A stretch of DNA of 64,000 nt from Adhaeribacter pallidiroseus (GCF_003340495.1 NZ_QASA01000001.1:1426001-1490000); one strand, 5' to 3'; shown: positions 15,962-27,080, counted from the first letter of the stretch. The notes: generated from the sequence alone by a model not told the origin. Numbers and translations: made by a program.

Positions 15962-18900
15962 ATGAAAAACAACTACAAATTTTATCTTCTCGGGGCTTTA
16001 CTCTTGTGCTGCCAGGTAAGCTGGGCCCAGTTCGTGGTTAAAGGCCGGATCACCGACGAGGCCCAACAACCCATGCCGGGCGTAACGGTATTGTTGAAAG
16101 GCACCACTACCGGTACTGCTTCTAATAACGAAGGAACGTATTCTCTGCAAGTACCTAACGGCAGCGGAACTTTGGTTTTCTCGTTTATTGGCTACGTTAC
16201 CAAAGAAATTGCCATTAATAACCAAGCTACCCTTAACACCAGCCTGGCCTCGGATGCCCAATCGCTGAACGAAGTGGTGGTTACCGCCTTAGGAATTAAG
16301 CGGGAACAAAAAGCTTTAGGCTACGCCGTCAGTACGGTTACTTCCGAGCAAATCAATCAGGCCGGAAATACTAATTTTGCCTCGGCCCTTTATGGGAAAG
16401 CACCTGGCGTACGCATTAACACCGCGCCCGGCGGTGCTACCGGAGCTGCAAACGTGCAGATTCGGGGAATCAATTCTTTAAATTACAATAACAACCCGAT
16501 TTACGTGGTTGATGGTATTGTAATCCGGAACACCAGCGAAACAGGTAGCACGCGTTTTAACAACGATGGTTACTATAGCGACACTAAAATCCGGGGAAAC
16601 GGTATTCTGGATATTAATCCGGCGGATATTGAATCCTTAAGCATCCTGAAAGGCGCGAGTGCCTCGGCTTTGTATGGTTCCGAAGCGGCTAACGGCGTTA
16701 TTGTTATTACCACCAAGAAAGGTACCAAGGGCAAAGGATTGGGAGTAGATTTAAATTACGTTTTTAATACCGAAGAAATTGCTTTTTCTCCGGACTTCCA
16801 GAATACCTACGGACCAGGTTACGACCGGGAGACCAACTTGGCTAACGGGGCCGATGAAGAAGGCTGGATTGCCGTAGATACCGATGGCGATGGGGTAAAA
16901 GAAAGTAAGCGGCCTTATTTTCGGGCTTACGGCCAGTTTGGACCTAAAATGGAGGGACAAATGGTGCCGTGGTGGGATGGTACTACCCGGGCTTACTCGG
17001 CCAAACCCGATAATTACAAAGATTTGTACCGTCGGGGTTACAATTCTTCTTTAAACGTGGCCTTGTCTAATCAAACGGATAAGTCGGCTTATCGTTTTTC
17101 GTTCACGCGTTTAGATAACGAGGGCATTCAGCGGGGTGGTAAGTTAGAACGTAACACATTTAACCTGAACAGTAATTTAAAACTGAATGATAAGGTTAAT
17201 ACCGACGTTATTATCAACTATGTGAACTCCCATGTTCATAACCGCCCAGAACAAATTAACCGGATAACCGCCAACTACGGAGGTTTTTTTAGCCGCGCCG
17301 ATGATATGTCCGCGTATTTAGATAAATACCAAACTTCACAAGGTTATAAATACGTGCCGTATGATCAACCGCAGCGTAATCCGCAGGAAGCCCTGAAGTA
17401 CAACATCCGGGCTTACGATGTCCTGGATTTCTTATGGCGCCAGGTTAAAAACAACGAAGATGAGTACCAGGACCGGTTAATTTCGAGTGTTACGCTGAAC
17501 TATAACGTAGCCAAAAATTTAAAATTCCGGGCCCGGGTAGGAAACGACTTTACCAGCGTCAACATCGAGAATCAGCAATTTAATGAGTATCCCTTGGTAT
17601 TTAACGGTACCAGCAGCACCGGTAATTACAGCATCAACAACGGCCGGTACTCGGTGCTTTATACCGATGAGCTGTTAACTTATACTAACCAGATCTCGGA
17701 AGATTTTGATTTTTCGGTTAGCGGTGGTTTTCAGGGCCGGAAAGAAACTTTACGGTACCAAACATCCGGCACCAACGGTGGTTTAGTGGTTGAAAACTGG
17801 TTTAACTTAGCGAACTCTAAATCATTTGGCACAACCTCTGCCTGGCGCAAAGAATTATTAAAATACGCTTTCCTGGGTATTGCCAACGTTAGCTACAAAG
17901 ATTTCTTGTTTTTAGAAGGTACCGCTCGTAAGGAATATTCTTCTACGTTAGCTCCGGGCAATAATAGTTATTTTTACCCATCGGTAAACGGTAGCTTTGT
18001 ATTTACCCAGGCCTTGCAATTACCAGCTTTTTTAAGTTTCGGTAAAATACGGGCCGGCTACGGCGTGGTGGCCAACGCTCCGGAAATCTACGCCGCTAAT
18101 ATTGCCTACGACCAAAATACCATTCAGTACGGGGGCGGGGGCGTACCTGTATTAAGTGCTAAAAGTTCCTACGGCAATAACAACATCCGCCCCGAAGAAA
18201 AACGGGAATTGGAATTTGGTTTAGAGACCCGTATCCTGAATAATAAATTCGGGATCGACTTAACTTATTACACCAACCGGATGATCGACCAGATTATTCA
18301 GATGCAACTGCCTACCAGCACAGGAGCCAGCAACGTGTTATCTAATTTAGGAGAACTCCGCAGCTACGGATGGGAATTAGGCTTAAATGCCACTCCGGTT
18401 TCTAAAGCATTCCGTTGGGATGCTCAATTAAACTTTGCCATAAACCGGACCAAAGTTCAGAAATTAATGCCCGGCCTGGATCGCTTGACTTATTACGATG
18501 GCGACGGAGGTGCCGTTAGAATGTACGCCGAAGTGGGCGAATCTTTAGGTAACATCTACGTGCATCCGCGGGCTACCGACGCCAATGGAAATTATATCAT
18601 TGACGAAGGCGGATACTATACCTTCAGTACCGACTACGTTAAAGTGGGCAATACCTTACCCAAAGTTATCGGGGGTTTAACCAACACGTTTTCTTATAAG
18701 AATTTATCGTTAAACGTATTGGTGGATTACCGTTTTGGCGGTAAATTAGTATCTACCCCGTTACTTTACGGCAAGGGCGCTGGTTTGTACGAGGAAACCA
18801 TGCAATACCGCGATGCTGAAAATGGGGGACTCCCGTATTACCTTGATGCCGCAAATAACAACCAAAAAGTACTTTTACCGGATCATAACAGCGCGGCGCC

Positions 18901-19297
18901 AAACGGGGCCAAAGTATACCACGATGGGGTTTTACTCGAAGGAGTTACTGCCGATGGTCAGCCCAACCAAACTATTGTGGATGCTCCTAATTATTACCTG
19001 AATACATTTACCTGGAGTTCTGGCTGGTACGAAAACGGCGCGGTTTTTAAAAATTCTTACATTAAAATGCGGGAATTAACTTTAGGTTATAACCTGCCGC
19101 AAGCAGTTGCTTCTAAACTGAAATTCCAGAATATCCGGGTTTCCCTGATTGGTCGCAACTTGTTTTACTTCTGGAAAACTTTGCCGCATTTAGATCCGGA
19201 AACTGGTATTGGCACGGCCTGGAACCGCCAAGGCGTTGATGAAGGTACCATGGCTCCTACGCGCAGCTACGGCGTATCTCTGAACGTGAGCTTCTAA
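15962..19297 (+). CDS. SusC/RagA family TonB-linked outer-membrane protein
   Basis: Outer-membrane TonB-dependent glycan importer of 1111 aa. Signal peptide ends near SWAQ (about residue 22). A carboxypeptidase-regulatory-like domain (VVKGRITDEAQQPMPGVTVL) follows, then SLNEVVVTALGIKREQKALG, the plug (VQIRGINSLNYNNNPIYVVD; GASASALYGSEAANGVIVIT) and the barrel ending in TRSYGVSLNVSF. It is the larger type of SusC. It is divergent from the LacI-type regulator and 32 bp upstream of its SusD partner, so the two are surely co-transcribed. The twin CG-palindromes 270-306 bp upstream predict control by that regulator. Confidence 0.96.
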   Translation: MKNNYKFYLLGALLLCCQVSWAQFVVKGRITDEAQQPMPGVTVLLKGTTTGTASNNEGTYSLQVPNGSGTLVFSFIGYVTKEIAINNQATLNTSLASDAQSLNEVVVTALGIKREQKALGYAVSTVTSEQINQAGNTNFASALYGKAPGVRINTAPGGATGAANVQIRGINSLNYNNNPIYVVDGIVIRNTSETGSTRFNNDGYYSDTKIRGNGILDINPADIESLSILKGASASALYGSEAANGVIVITTKKGTKGKGLGVDLNYVFNTEEIAFSPDFQNTYGPGYDRETNLANGADEEGWIAVDTDGDGVKESKRPYFRAYGQFGPKMEGQMVPWWDGTTRAYSAKPDNYKDLYRRGYNSSLNVALSNQTDKSAYRFSFTRLDNEGIQRGGKLERNTFNLNSNLKLNDKVNTDVIINYVNSHVHNRPEQINRITANYGGFFSRADDMSAYLDKYQTSQGYKYVPYDQPQRNPQEALKYNIRAYDVLDFLWRQVKNNEDEYQDRLISSVTLNYNVAKNLKFRARVGNDFTSVNIENQQFNEYPLVFNGTSSTGNYSINNGRYSVLYTDELLTYTNQISEDFDFSVSGGFQGRKETLRYQTSGTNGGLVVENWFNLANSKSFGTTSAWRKELLKYAFLGIANVSYKDFLFLEGTARKEYSSTLAPGNNSYFYPSVNGSFVFTQALQLPAFLSFGKIRAGYGVVANAPEIYAANIAYDQNTIQYGGGGVPVLSAKSSYGNNNIRPEEKRELEFGLETRILNNKFGIDLTYYTNRMIDQIIQMQLPTSTGASNVLSNLGELRSYGWELGLNATPVSKAFRWDAQLNFAINRTKVQKLMPGLDRLTYYDGDGGAVRMYAEVGESLGNIYVHPRATDANGNYIIDEGGYYTFSTDYVKVGNTLPKVIGGLTNTFSYKNLSLNVLVDYRFGGKLVSTPLLYGKGAGLYEETMQYRDAENGGLPYYLDAANNNQKVLLPDHNSAAPNGAKVYHDGVLLEGVTADGQPNQTIVDAPNYYLNTFTWSSGWYENGAVFKNSYIKMRELTLGYNLPQAVASKLKFQNIRVSLIGRNLFYFWKTLPHLDPETGIGTAWNRQGVDEGTMAPTRSYGVSLNVSF

Positions 19298-19329
19298 ACC
19301 AGAAATTTTAAAATTTAAACAGATTCATC

Positions 19330-20922
19330 ATGAAAAGAATAATTATAAATATCGGTTGCGCTTTATCGCTACTCGCAGGGGTTAGTGCGTGTACCGACAA
19401 GCTGGAAGAACTTTACGTTGACCCTGGCACCACATCGGCCCCATCCATTGAAAAGTTTTTTACCCGTATGCTCGACAATGGTCGGGTGCGGCCCAATTAC
19501 TGGGAAATCCGGACATTTGCGTTACCGCACACGGCTAAATATACCCAAACGGCCAGTTTTGTAAATGGCACCAAAATGTACCAGCAGCAGCAATCGTATC
19601 TGCAAAACCGTTGGGACGATTATTATACCCCTGGTGGGAATGGTGGCGGCATTGTGGCCCAGTACCGCGAAATTGAGAAAACTTACGCAGGCTTAACGGA
19701 TGCCGAAAAAGCAGATGCCGAGGTTTTTGTGCAGGCTTCTAAAGTAGTGTTTCTGGACCAAACCGCTCAGATGGTAGATCTGTGGGGTGATATTCCGTTC
19801 TCGGAGGCAGGTGCTTTAAATTTAACCGGTCAGGTAGTACGACCTAAATTTGATGATGCTCGCCAGGTGTACGAGACGGTACTAACCGGTTTAAAAGAAG
19901 CTTCTGATTATTTTGCAACCGCTGAGTTAGGTTCCGTTTCTAAAGTTACTTTTCAGAAGCAGGACATTATGCTGGGTGGTGATTTAAACAAATGGCGCCG
20001 CTATACTAACTCATTGCGGTTGCGGTTGCTCATGCGTCTTTCGTTTGTAGATGAAACCAAAGCCAAAACCGAAGTTGCCGCTATATTGGCAGATCCGGTG
20101 AAGTATCCTTTGGTGGACGAAGCGAAATACGACGTTTTACTGAAACCCCTGGATAATAACACCAACAGTTTAGAAAGCGCTTTAACGGAAGTATCGGCTC
20201 AAGTAGCGCCCGGAACTATACTGGAAGGTTTAATGAAGCCAACGAACGATCCCCGTATTCCGGTAATGTTTGACAAAGGCGTGCGTACCGAAAACGGTAA
20301 TTCCGTTCGCAACGAAGATTATTTTGGTCTTCCGGTTAATTTGGCTTCGGCGGAACAGGAAACAAACATTAGCCAGGGCCGGTACGCGGTGCTGGACTCG
20401 GCTACTTTTATTCGCAACAGCAAACTGCCGGGCATTGTATTTACATCTGCCGAAGTGTCTTTCCTAAAAGCCGAAGCGTTTGAACGTTGGGGCGGGGGAG
20501 ATGCCCTAATGGTTTATAATATGGGAGTGCAGCAATCCATCACTTTTTATTATTACCTCAATAGCTTAAGCGATCTGGCAGGTAGCAATCCGCTGGATAC
20601 CCCTACGGCCGCTGCAGTTACCGAATATTTAGCTAATCCTACTATTGCATACGCTGGTGCTCAGAACGAAAAATTAAGTAAAATCTGGACGCAGAAATGG
20701 GTACATTTTGGCTTTTTGCAATCGGTACAAAACTGGGCGGAAGTAAGAAGAACTAAAACCCCTGGATTAGCTTTCCAGGAAGATAGCAGCACGCCCGCCG
20801 AAAAATTACCACCTTCCCGGTTGATTTACCCGGGTAACGAAAAAAGCTTAAATGGTGAACATTACAGTCAGGTAGCCGCTAAAGATTTACCTACCACGCG
20901 GATTTTCTGGGATGTAAGGTAA
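19330..20922 (+). CDS. SusD/RagB family (SusD-like 2) outer-membrane lipoprotein
   Basis: Glycan-binding surface lipoprotein partner of the SusC just upstream. Lipoprotein signal MKRIIINIGCALSLLAGVSA with the lipid-bearing Cys at residue 21. The body fits the SusD-like 2 group: TAQMVDLWGDIPFSEAG near residue 150, NKWRRYTNSLRLRLLMRLS near 220, and the C-terminal PPSRLIYPGNEKS with a final ARIFWDVR-like end (TTRIFWDVR). Length 530 aa is normal. A 26-bp perfect hairpin with an A/T tract directly follows the stop, closing the transcript. Confidence 0.94.
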   Translation: MKRIIINIGCALSLLAGVSACTDKLEELYVDPGTTSAPSIEKFFTRMLDNGRVRPNYWEIRTFALPHTAKYTQTASFVNGTKMYQQQQSYLQNRWDDYYTPGGNGGGIVAQYREIEKTYAGLTDAEKADAEVFVQASKVVFLDQTAQMVDLWGDIPFSEAGALNLTGQVVRPKFDDARQVYETVLTGLKEASDYFATAELGSVSKVTFQKQDIMLGGDLNKWRRYTNSLRLRLLMRLSFVDETKAKTEVAAILADPVKYPLVDEAKYDVLLKPLDNNTNSLESALTEVSAQVAPGTILEGLMKPTNDPRIPVMFDKGVRTENGNSVRNEDYFGLPVNLASAEQETNISQGRYAVLDSATFIRNSKLPGIVFTSAEVSFLKAEAFERWGGGDALMVYNMGVQQSITFYYYLNSLSDLAGSNPLDTPTAAAVTEYLANPTIAYAGAQNEKLSKIWTQKWVHFGFLQSVQNWAEVRRTKTPGLAFQEDSSTPAEKLPPSRLIYPGNEKSLNGEHYSQVAAKDLPTTRIFWDVR

Positions 20923-20933
20923 AATATTATAGC

Positions 20934-20994
20934 AAACTTTATTCATAAAAAAAGAGGCGGGATTTTTTCGCCTCTTTTTTTATGAATAAAGTTT
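20934..20994 (+). terminator. 26-bp perfect terminator hairpin
   Basis: Arms 20934-20959 and 20969-20994 are exact reverse complements with a 9-nt loop. The GC core AGAGGCG/CGCCTCT is followed by a seven-T run that itself pairs with an A run, and pairing continues beyond. It lies 12 bp after susD. Confidence 0.9.
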
Positions 20995-21875
20995 ATACCC
21001 AAAAAGGAAATTTCTAAAATTAATAAGCTATAATACCAAGTAGTAAATAAACTTTACCATAGTGGTTTGCTAGCTCGTGCGGAAGAGCCAAACGGGGCCC
21101 CGCCGGCCATGAGGCAAACTCAGCCCGTTCCAACTAGATAGCACCAGCGAATGGAAAGAGGCACTCTTTCCAAAGATCAGCTCAAGTAAACTTATTTTAC
21201 GCTATGGAAGATTCTATTTACTAGATGGTATAAATTATACATTTTTAAAATTTTGGTACTAAAGCTACTACCACCAGAACCTGTCTTGCCTACATTATGT
21301 ATTGCTAAATAACCGGAGTTTGAGTTAATAAAAGTAAAACGAAGAACAACGCTATACTGCTTATTTTTTGTTATTCAGAAGGAAACTATTTGGCCACGGA
21401 GCGGCAAAATTTTATTTCTTAATGACAAACATAGAGGAGAAAAGACCATTTAAATAAAATTTAAATCTTCTGGTAAATACTTTTAATAGCTGTTTGTACC
21501 AGCTAGTCCTTATTTCCAACTCTTTTTGCATAGCATAAATTCACCAAATTTAAAAGTTGAGTCGATCTAAATATATGCTTGAAAAATCAATTTATAATAT
21601 GTAACTAATTGCTTGTTTTGGCAGCATGATCAATCATGCACTACAATCATGCCCAACAGGATTGTTATGCATTTTGCTATTTTCTAACAGCGTACTTAGG
21701 TATATAAAAGGTTTATGCCGAACTTCACAGTTTGTTTAAGAACCAAACCAATAAAAGTACTACAGCCTTTTATCCCTGATTATATTGTCCGGCATTACTG
21801 GTAACGACTTTTTTTTAAATTTTTATTATGGGTGACGTAATTAACAAAGTTGATTCTTTGTAGAGAGTAGAAAGC
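20995..21875. other. 881-bp spacer between convergent susD genes
   Basis: No gene-like frame on either strand. The first part holds a MITE-like inverted-repeat unit (21034-21230). The remainder is AT-rich with no recognisable element. Confidence 0.6.
21034..21230. repeat. MITE-like element with 29-bp terminal inverted repeats
   Basis: The ends 21034-21062 and 21202-21230 match as inverted repeats at 23 of 29 positions (TACCA..TAGTAAATA.......CCATAG). The 139-bp interior is GC-richer than its surroundings and holds a small palindrome GGAAAGAGGCACTCTTTCC at 21153-21171. There is no transposase. It could be a non-autonomous element or a structured RNA. Confidence 0.55.
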
Positions 21876-21911
21876 AACAAAAAAGCTCCTGATTGCAGGA
21901 GCTTTTTTGTT
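21876..21911 (-). terminator. Terminator for the second susC/susD pair
   Basis: AACAAAAAAGCTCCTG (21876-21891) pairs perfectly with 21896-21911 around the loop ATTG. It lies 23 bp past the stop of the minus-strand susD. Being symmetric, it would also work on the plus strand. Confidence 0.88.
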
Positions 21912-21933
21912 TAAACTATAATAGGGAACAATT

Positions 21934-23526
21934 TTATTTATCCCACCAAACCCGGGAGGTTAGCAAGTCACCGCCTTGGAGATTAGCTACTCCGGACTGT
22001 AAACCAGCCGGATTGTTGGAAATTTCGGAAGCTGGGTAAATCATGCGGCGCGGAATAGTCGCGTTGGTGATGTTACCCGGGTAATTTACCGGGGTTAATT
22101 CCGGATAACCCGAACGGCGCCAGTTAAACCAACCTTCAATAAAGTTAAAGGTAGTGGATGTTTCCAGCCAGTATTGTTCGTTTATTTGTTTTAACGGGTT
22201 AACGGCTCCTAACGGATTAGCGGTTACGTAAGCCGATATGGCGGCTTCGCTTACGGTTGCTGCTGCGTCTATTTGCGATAAAGATTGCATGGCTCCCCGT
22301 ACCCCGTTAGCGTAGTGGGTAGCGGCTGTACCGCCTACGGTCCAACCGCGGTTAGCGGCTTCGGCTAATAACAATTCGGTCTCGGCGTAGGTTAATACAA
22401 AGTTTGGCGCATTACGTTTCATGTACACATTTACGCGGGGACGGGAGTACTTACCCAACGGGGCAATGTCGCTTCCGGTGCCGGTGGCTCCCGGATAGTT
22501 AGGATGCTGGCGGATATCAAAAGCGCCACCCGATAAGTCGTAACCGTTCGGCATTCCCACTTGTAGCGTTGGATCGGTGTTGCCGGTGGCACTTTGGTTG
22601 GCATTGGCAGTAGCACCTGCTCCCGGTATTTCCCCAATAACTCCTAAACGCGGATCATTCTGGGTCCGTAAGTAATCAATTAAAGTTTTGCTCCATCTTA
22701 CTTCCCGGAAATCATCCGGGGTAAGCAAAGCACCCGTGGTACTGTTCTGGGTATCGCCATTAGCGGCATCGGTTCTGACCAAGGCATTGTCGTTGTAACT
22801 GGCCAGGGTACCCGCGGCGGCAGCTTTTTCGGTCCAGGATTTGGCCGTAGCCGGATCAACTTTCGTTAAACGCATGGCTACCCGCACCATTAAAGAATAA
22901 CCAAACTTTTTCCATTGCGCTACATCCCCGGCGTAAAATAAATCGCCGGTAGGTTTTGGCGCTGCTGCATCCAGGCTGTTAATGGCCGCTTCCAGTTTAG
23001 TTAACAAGTCCAGGTAAATGTCCTGCTGCTTGTCGTATTTAGGAGCAGTTACGCCTTCCGCAGCTTGTAAGGCTTCGGTATACGGAATATCGCCGTAGGT
23101 ATCGGTAATGCGCTGAAAAATCAATACCCGCATAATATTACTAACCGCAATTACATTTTTAAAACGCGCCGGATCCTGGGTGTTTGCAATTAAAATGGCC
23201 TGGTTCAAACGGCTCAAAGAGGTGTATCCATCGTTAAATATCCGGCCCTGGTAATCGGTAAAATTACCGGCATTCACATATTTGTCGCCGTTACCGTAAT
23301 AATTGTAGGTGCTGGCCAAAGCCTGAATACCGGTAGCCTGATACAATAATTGCGCATAACCGGTGTTCGAAAATCCCAGCTGGGCATCGGCTAGTAAAAA
23401 GTTCGGATTAAACTGGGTTGCATTCGCCGCATTCGGATTGGTATTTACTTCGTCTAAGTGGTCCTCGGAGCAGGCCGGGGCCAAAAGCACCGAGGCAAGG
23501 GCGATGTATATAAAAGTCTTTTTCAT
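21934..23526 (-). CDS. SusD/RagB family (SusD-like 2) outer-membrane lipoprotein
   Basis: Surface glycan-binding lipoprotein of 530 aa. Signal MKKTFIYIALASVLLAPAC with lipid Cys at residue 19 and the common EVNTNPNAA start of the mature chain. DTYGDIPYTEALQAAEGV and AQWKKFGYSLMVRVAMRL, and the C-terminal IPRRMIYPASE and LTSRVWWDK, are SusD-like 2 hallmarks. It lies 4 bp after the broken SusC gene. It is intact, so it may still be made even if the SusC partner is not. The first SusD (19330) is a distant paralogue and the two genes are convergent. Confidence 0.93.
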   Translation of the reverse strand: MKKTFIYIALASVLLAPACSEDHLDEVNTNPNAANATQFNPNFLLADAQLGFSNTGYAQLLYQATGIQALASTYNYYGNGDKYVNAGNFTDYQGRIFNDGYTSLSRLNQAILIANTQDPARFKNVIAVSNIMRVLIFQRITDTYGDIPYTEALQAAEGVTAPKYDKQQDIYLDLLTKLEAAINSLDAAAPKPTGDLFYAGDVAQWKKFGYSLMVRVAMRLTKVDPATAKSWTEKAAAAGTLASYNDNALVRTDAANGDTQNSTTGALLTPDDFREVRWSKTLIDYLRTQNDPRLGVIGEIPGAGATANANQSATGNTDPTLQVGMPNGYDLSGGAFDIRQHPNYPGATGTGSDIAPLGKYSRPRVNVYMKRNAPNFVLTYAETELLLAEAANRGWTVGGTAATHYANGVRGAMQSLSQIDAAATVSEAAISAYVTANPLGAVNPLKQINEQYWLETSTTFNFIEGWFNWRRSGYPELTPVNYPGNITNATIPRRMIYPASEISNNPAGLQSGVANLQGGDLLTSRVWWDK

Positions 23527-23530
23527 TCGA

Positions 23531-26500
23531 TTATTTAAATTTAACGTTTAAAGTAAAGCCATACGTTCTGGCAAACGGCAGCGAACCACCTTCTACGCCG
23601 GCGTAGGTTACTAAAGATGAAATGGTGTTTTCGGGATCGATGTTGTCGGTATGTTTCATGAGCGTAAATAAGTTACGTCCCACCAACGACAAACTAATCG
23701 CCTGGAACGGCGTTTTAGTTAAGATGCCTTGCGGTAAGCTATAGCCGAGGGTTAACTGACGGAATTTAATAAAGCTACCATCCAGCACCGATACCGCGGA
23801 TACGTTATTAGCCAACTGCGGATAATAAATGTAAGCCGGTACCACAGTTTCGTTTACGCTACCATCTTCTTTCACACCAGCGGCTACTACTCCGGTTTCA
23901 CGACCCACTAAGGTGGCTTGGTTTAAGCCCCGTACGTACGAGTAATGCTCCGTTGCCGAAAGTACTTTATTGTTGTACTTAAAGTCGATTAAGAACGACA
24001 GGTTAAAGTTTTTAAACGAGAAATCGTTATTCCAACCGCCGTACAGGTTTGGTAAACCAGATCCCATCGGTTTTAAATCGCCCCGTAAGGGAACACCATT
24101 GGCGCCAACAATTACATTCCCGTTGGCATCGCGCTTGTAATCATAAGCCATAACCTGGGCAATTGGTAAACCTTTCACGATGGAAATATTACCGTTTAAT
24201 GGGCGGTAAGTACCGGTTTGCAGCGGCGATGGATTCTCCGATTGGTCAATTTCTAAAACTTCGTTGCGCAGTTTGGTAAAATTAAAGGAGGTATTCCAGT
24301 TGAAAGCAGAACGGATAGGGGTACCCGATACCATTAACTCAATACCCCGGTTGGAAGTAGAACCTAAATTAACCGAACGGCTGGTAAATCCAGTAGAAGA
24401 AGACAAGCTGGCCGATACAATTTCACCTTCGGTTTTACGGTCAAAGTACGTTACGTCTAAACCTAAACGGTTATCCAGAAACTTCATTTCGGTACCCACT
24501 TCAAATTCGTTCAGGCTGAAAGGTTCCAGGTTCGCGTTTGGTAACTTGGCATCAAAAGAACCGCGGGGGGTGCCGTTAATAGGGTTGTTAACGTTGTAAT
24601 AAAAAGCAGTTTGGTACGGTTGGGCGGGCTCACCGCTGGTTTCGGCGTAAGATGCCCGGATTTTACCGTAGTTTAAAGCCGGGGTATTCAGCAGATCTGA
24701 GAATACAAAGCTAGCCGATACCGAAGGCGTGAATAAGCTCCGGTTGCCCCGTGGTAAAGAAGAGAACGTATCGTAACGGCCAGTGGTGCTTAAAGTTAAA
24801 TACTTGTAGCTGAAATCGGCGGTATAATACACCGAAGGCGTTTCCAAAGCCGAATACAGGTACTCGGAGTTCCGGGTGCGGGTGTTGGTTGGGGTATACA
24901 AATAAGGTACAATAAACTGGCCACCGTATAAACGAGTACTTTCCGAATTATTGCGCCGGAAGTTACCTCCTACGCTGGCATCGATCGAGAAATCGTCGTT
25001 GATGTTTTTGCTGAAAGATAACAACGCATCGGTGTTTAATTCTAAACGGGTGCCCTGGTATAAAGCTTCCAGAGATCCTTCGCCATTAGATGAAAATAAA
25101 GTACCGTAAGGAAACACCGTAAAGCGGCGGTCGCTGGAAAAGTCGTAACCAATCCGGGCTTGTAACGATAGAAAATCAAAGAACTGGTAACGGGCCGAAA
25201 TAGCCGAAATTAAACGCCGACGGGTGTTATCATTTTTAAATTGATTTACCACAAACCAAGGGTTAGTAGCGTAGATATCATCGCTCCAGGCTCTTTCTAA
25301 ACCATTATTGGTAGCATCGTAACCCGGCTTCAGGCTCGCCTGATCTACGTTGGTAGCCAAAAACGTAATGTTATTAGCGTTCATAACGGCATCGCTCAAA
25401 TACGGACGGTTTTTGTCTTTTTGGTCGATGTAATTAGCCATTAAGTTAAAGCTTAACTTTTTGGTTAATTCGTAAGAAGTGTTAAAGTTTACGGTTTTCC
25501 GGTCTAAGCCGCTGTTGCGCAAAATCGACTGACCATCCAGATTTGAAAGCGATAACCGGTAAGTACCGCGGTCGCCGCCACCCGAAATAGCGAGGGTGTT
25601 GGTCCAGGAAGCAGCCGTGCGGTAGAAATTTTCAATATTATTTTTTACCGCGGAGTAAGGATGCAGTTGCCCGTCGGATTGAATGGTGGGGGTACCATCT
25701 AAACGTTCGCCCCAGGAATTACGGCCGGATAATGCCGCGGAAGCCACATCCACTGGTCTTTTGCCTTGGGTTCCCTGGCCGTATTCGTATTGCCAATCGG
25801 TATTATCCACCGCCCGGTCGAACTGTAAGTTGGTGTTGTATTCAATAGTGGTTTTTCCTTTCACGCCGCTTTTGGTGGTTATCTGAATAACCCCGTTAGC
25901 AGCCCGGGAGCCGTACAAAGCCGAAGCTGTAGAACCTTTTAAAACAGTCATGGTTTCGATATCGTCCGGATTAATGTTACCGATCCCATCGCCCTGGTCG
26001 GCACCGCCCCACTCGCCGGAACTTCCCCGGTTGGTATTATCCATCGGCACACCGTTTATAACAATCAGGGGCGAAGAACTACCGGAAAACGAAGTAACCC
26101 CGCGAATATTAATGCGGGCCGAAGAACCTGGGCCGCCGCTAGTACCTGCCACGTTTAAACCCGAAACCCGACCCGATAAAGAGTTGGCCACGTTACTTTC
26201 GCGGGCTACGTTTAATACTTCGCCACCTACTTTAGAAACGGAATAACCCAGTTTACGCTCGTCTTTTTAATACCGAGCGCGGTAACTACTACTTCCTGCA
26301 AAGCGGTGGCATCGCTTTCGAGCACAACGTTTATTACCGACCGGTTATTTACCGGCACGGTCTGGTTTTTATAGCCAATGTAGGAAAAAATAAGGGTGCC
26401 ATTGGCCGGCACATCGATCTGGAAGTTGCCATCTACATCCGAAATAGCTCCTTGGGTGGTGCCGCTAATTTGGATACTAACGCCCACCAAGGCGGTGTTA

Positions 26501-26604
26501 TCAGAGCCAGTTACCTTGCCGGTAACCTGGTTACCCTGCGCAAAGCCGTATAATTGGCTCAGCAGCAAGAGTAAAGTAAAAAGGGGTAAAGCTTTTTTTA
26601 GCAT
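23531..26604 (-). pseudogene. SusC/RagA family TonB-linked outer-membrane protein, interrupted by a one-base frameshift
   Basis: The first frame (26604-26227, 125 aa) has a signal peptide ending near YGFAQ, the regulatory-like domain (GNQVTGKVTGSDNTALVGVS) and EVVVTALGIKK, then runs off into unrelated residues and stops. The other frame continues the protein exactly: just after the break it reads ERKLGYSVSKVGGEVLNVAR, then ANSLSGRVSGLNVAG, the plug (INIRGVTSFSGSSSPLIVIN; SALYGSRAANGVIQIT) and a full barrel to TYGFTLNVKF. Adding one base in the A-tract (26264-26268 on the plus strand) would restore a normal 1024-aa SusC. Either the gene is a recent pseudogene or the base is a homopolymer sequencing error. 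An internal ATG at 26191 could only give a protein lacking its signal peptide. Confidence 0.9.
26264..26268 (-). other. Frameshift site in susC (A5 tract)
   Basis: On the coding strand GGTATTAAAAAGACGAGCG should, by comparison with the homologous IKREQKALGY of the first SusC, read ATT AAA AAA GAC GAG CGT. One A is missing from the run. Confidence 0.8.
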
Positions 26605-27080
26605 GAATGAAAGTGTTTAGGTAGGTAATAGAGTGGTAAAAGAAAAATCGAAAACAGGATTGAACCTAAGGTAAGGTTCCGATGGAAGTAAAAGAAAAGG
26701 GTAAAAATTTAAAAAATCAGGGTTAAGGATAGTTCTTGATCATGCACATTTTGATATAAAGTAGGAAGTAAAGGACGATGGTGCATACCGCATGTACTAA
26801 ACGGATGTATATTTAAGGCTAAATTTTGTCAGCTAACGGCAGATGGTTGGATTTAAAAGGTGAAAAGATGTTTTTATAGATGCTTTTAAAACTTTTACTA
26901 TTATTTCTTGGCCTTGTTTTTAAAAAAATGATCTATTTACCGGAACCAGCATTAAAGTTTAAAGTAGTTTGGTAAAGCAAATAAAATAATAAAATGTTAA
27001 CCTTGAAATATTTTATTTAAAAATAATTATAAAATAGCAATTTACAACCTAAAAGCATTTCAGGTAGAGAAACTTAGGCT

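Noticed and set aside
20995-21875. Remnant insertion sequence with transposase
   Set aside because: Inverted-repeat ends are present at 21034-21230, but no transposase-like peptide was found in any frame; kept only as a MITE-like unit.
26264-26268. Programmed ribosomal frameshift in susC
   Set aside because: A run of only five A without a clear slippery heptamer or downstream structure, and no such mechanism known for SusC; mutation or sequencing error is simpler.
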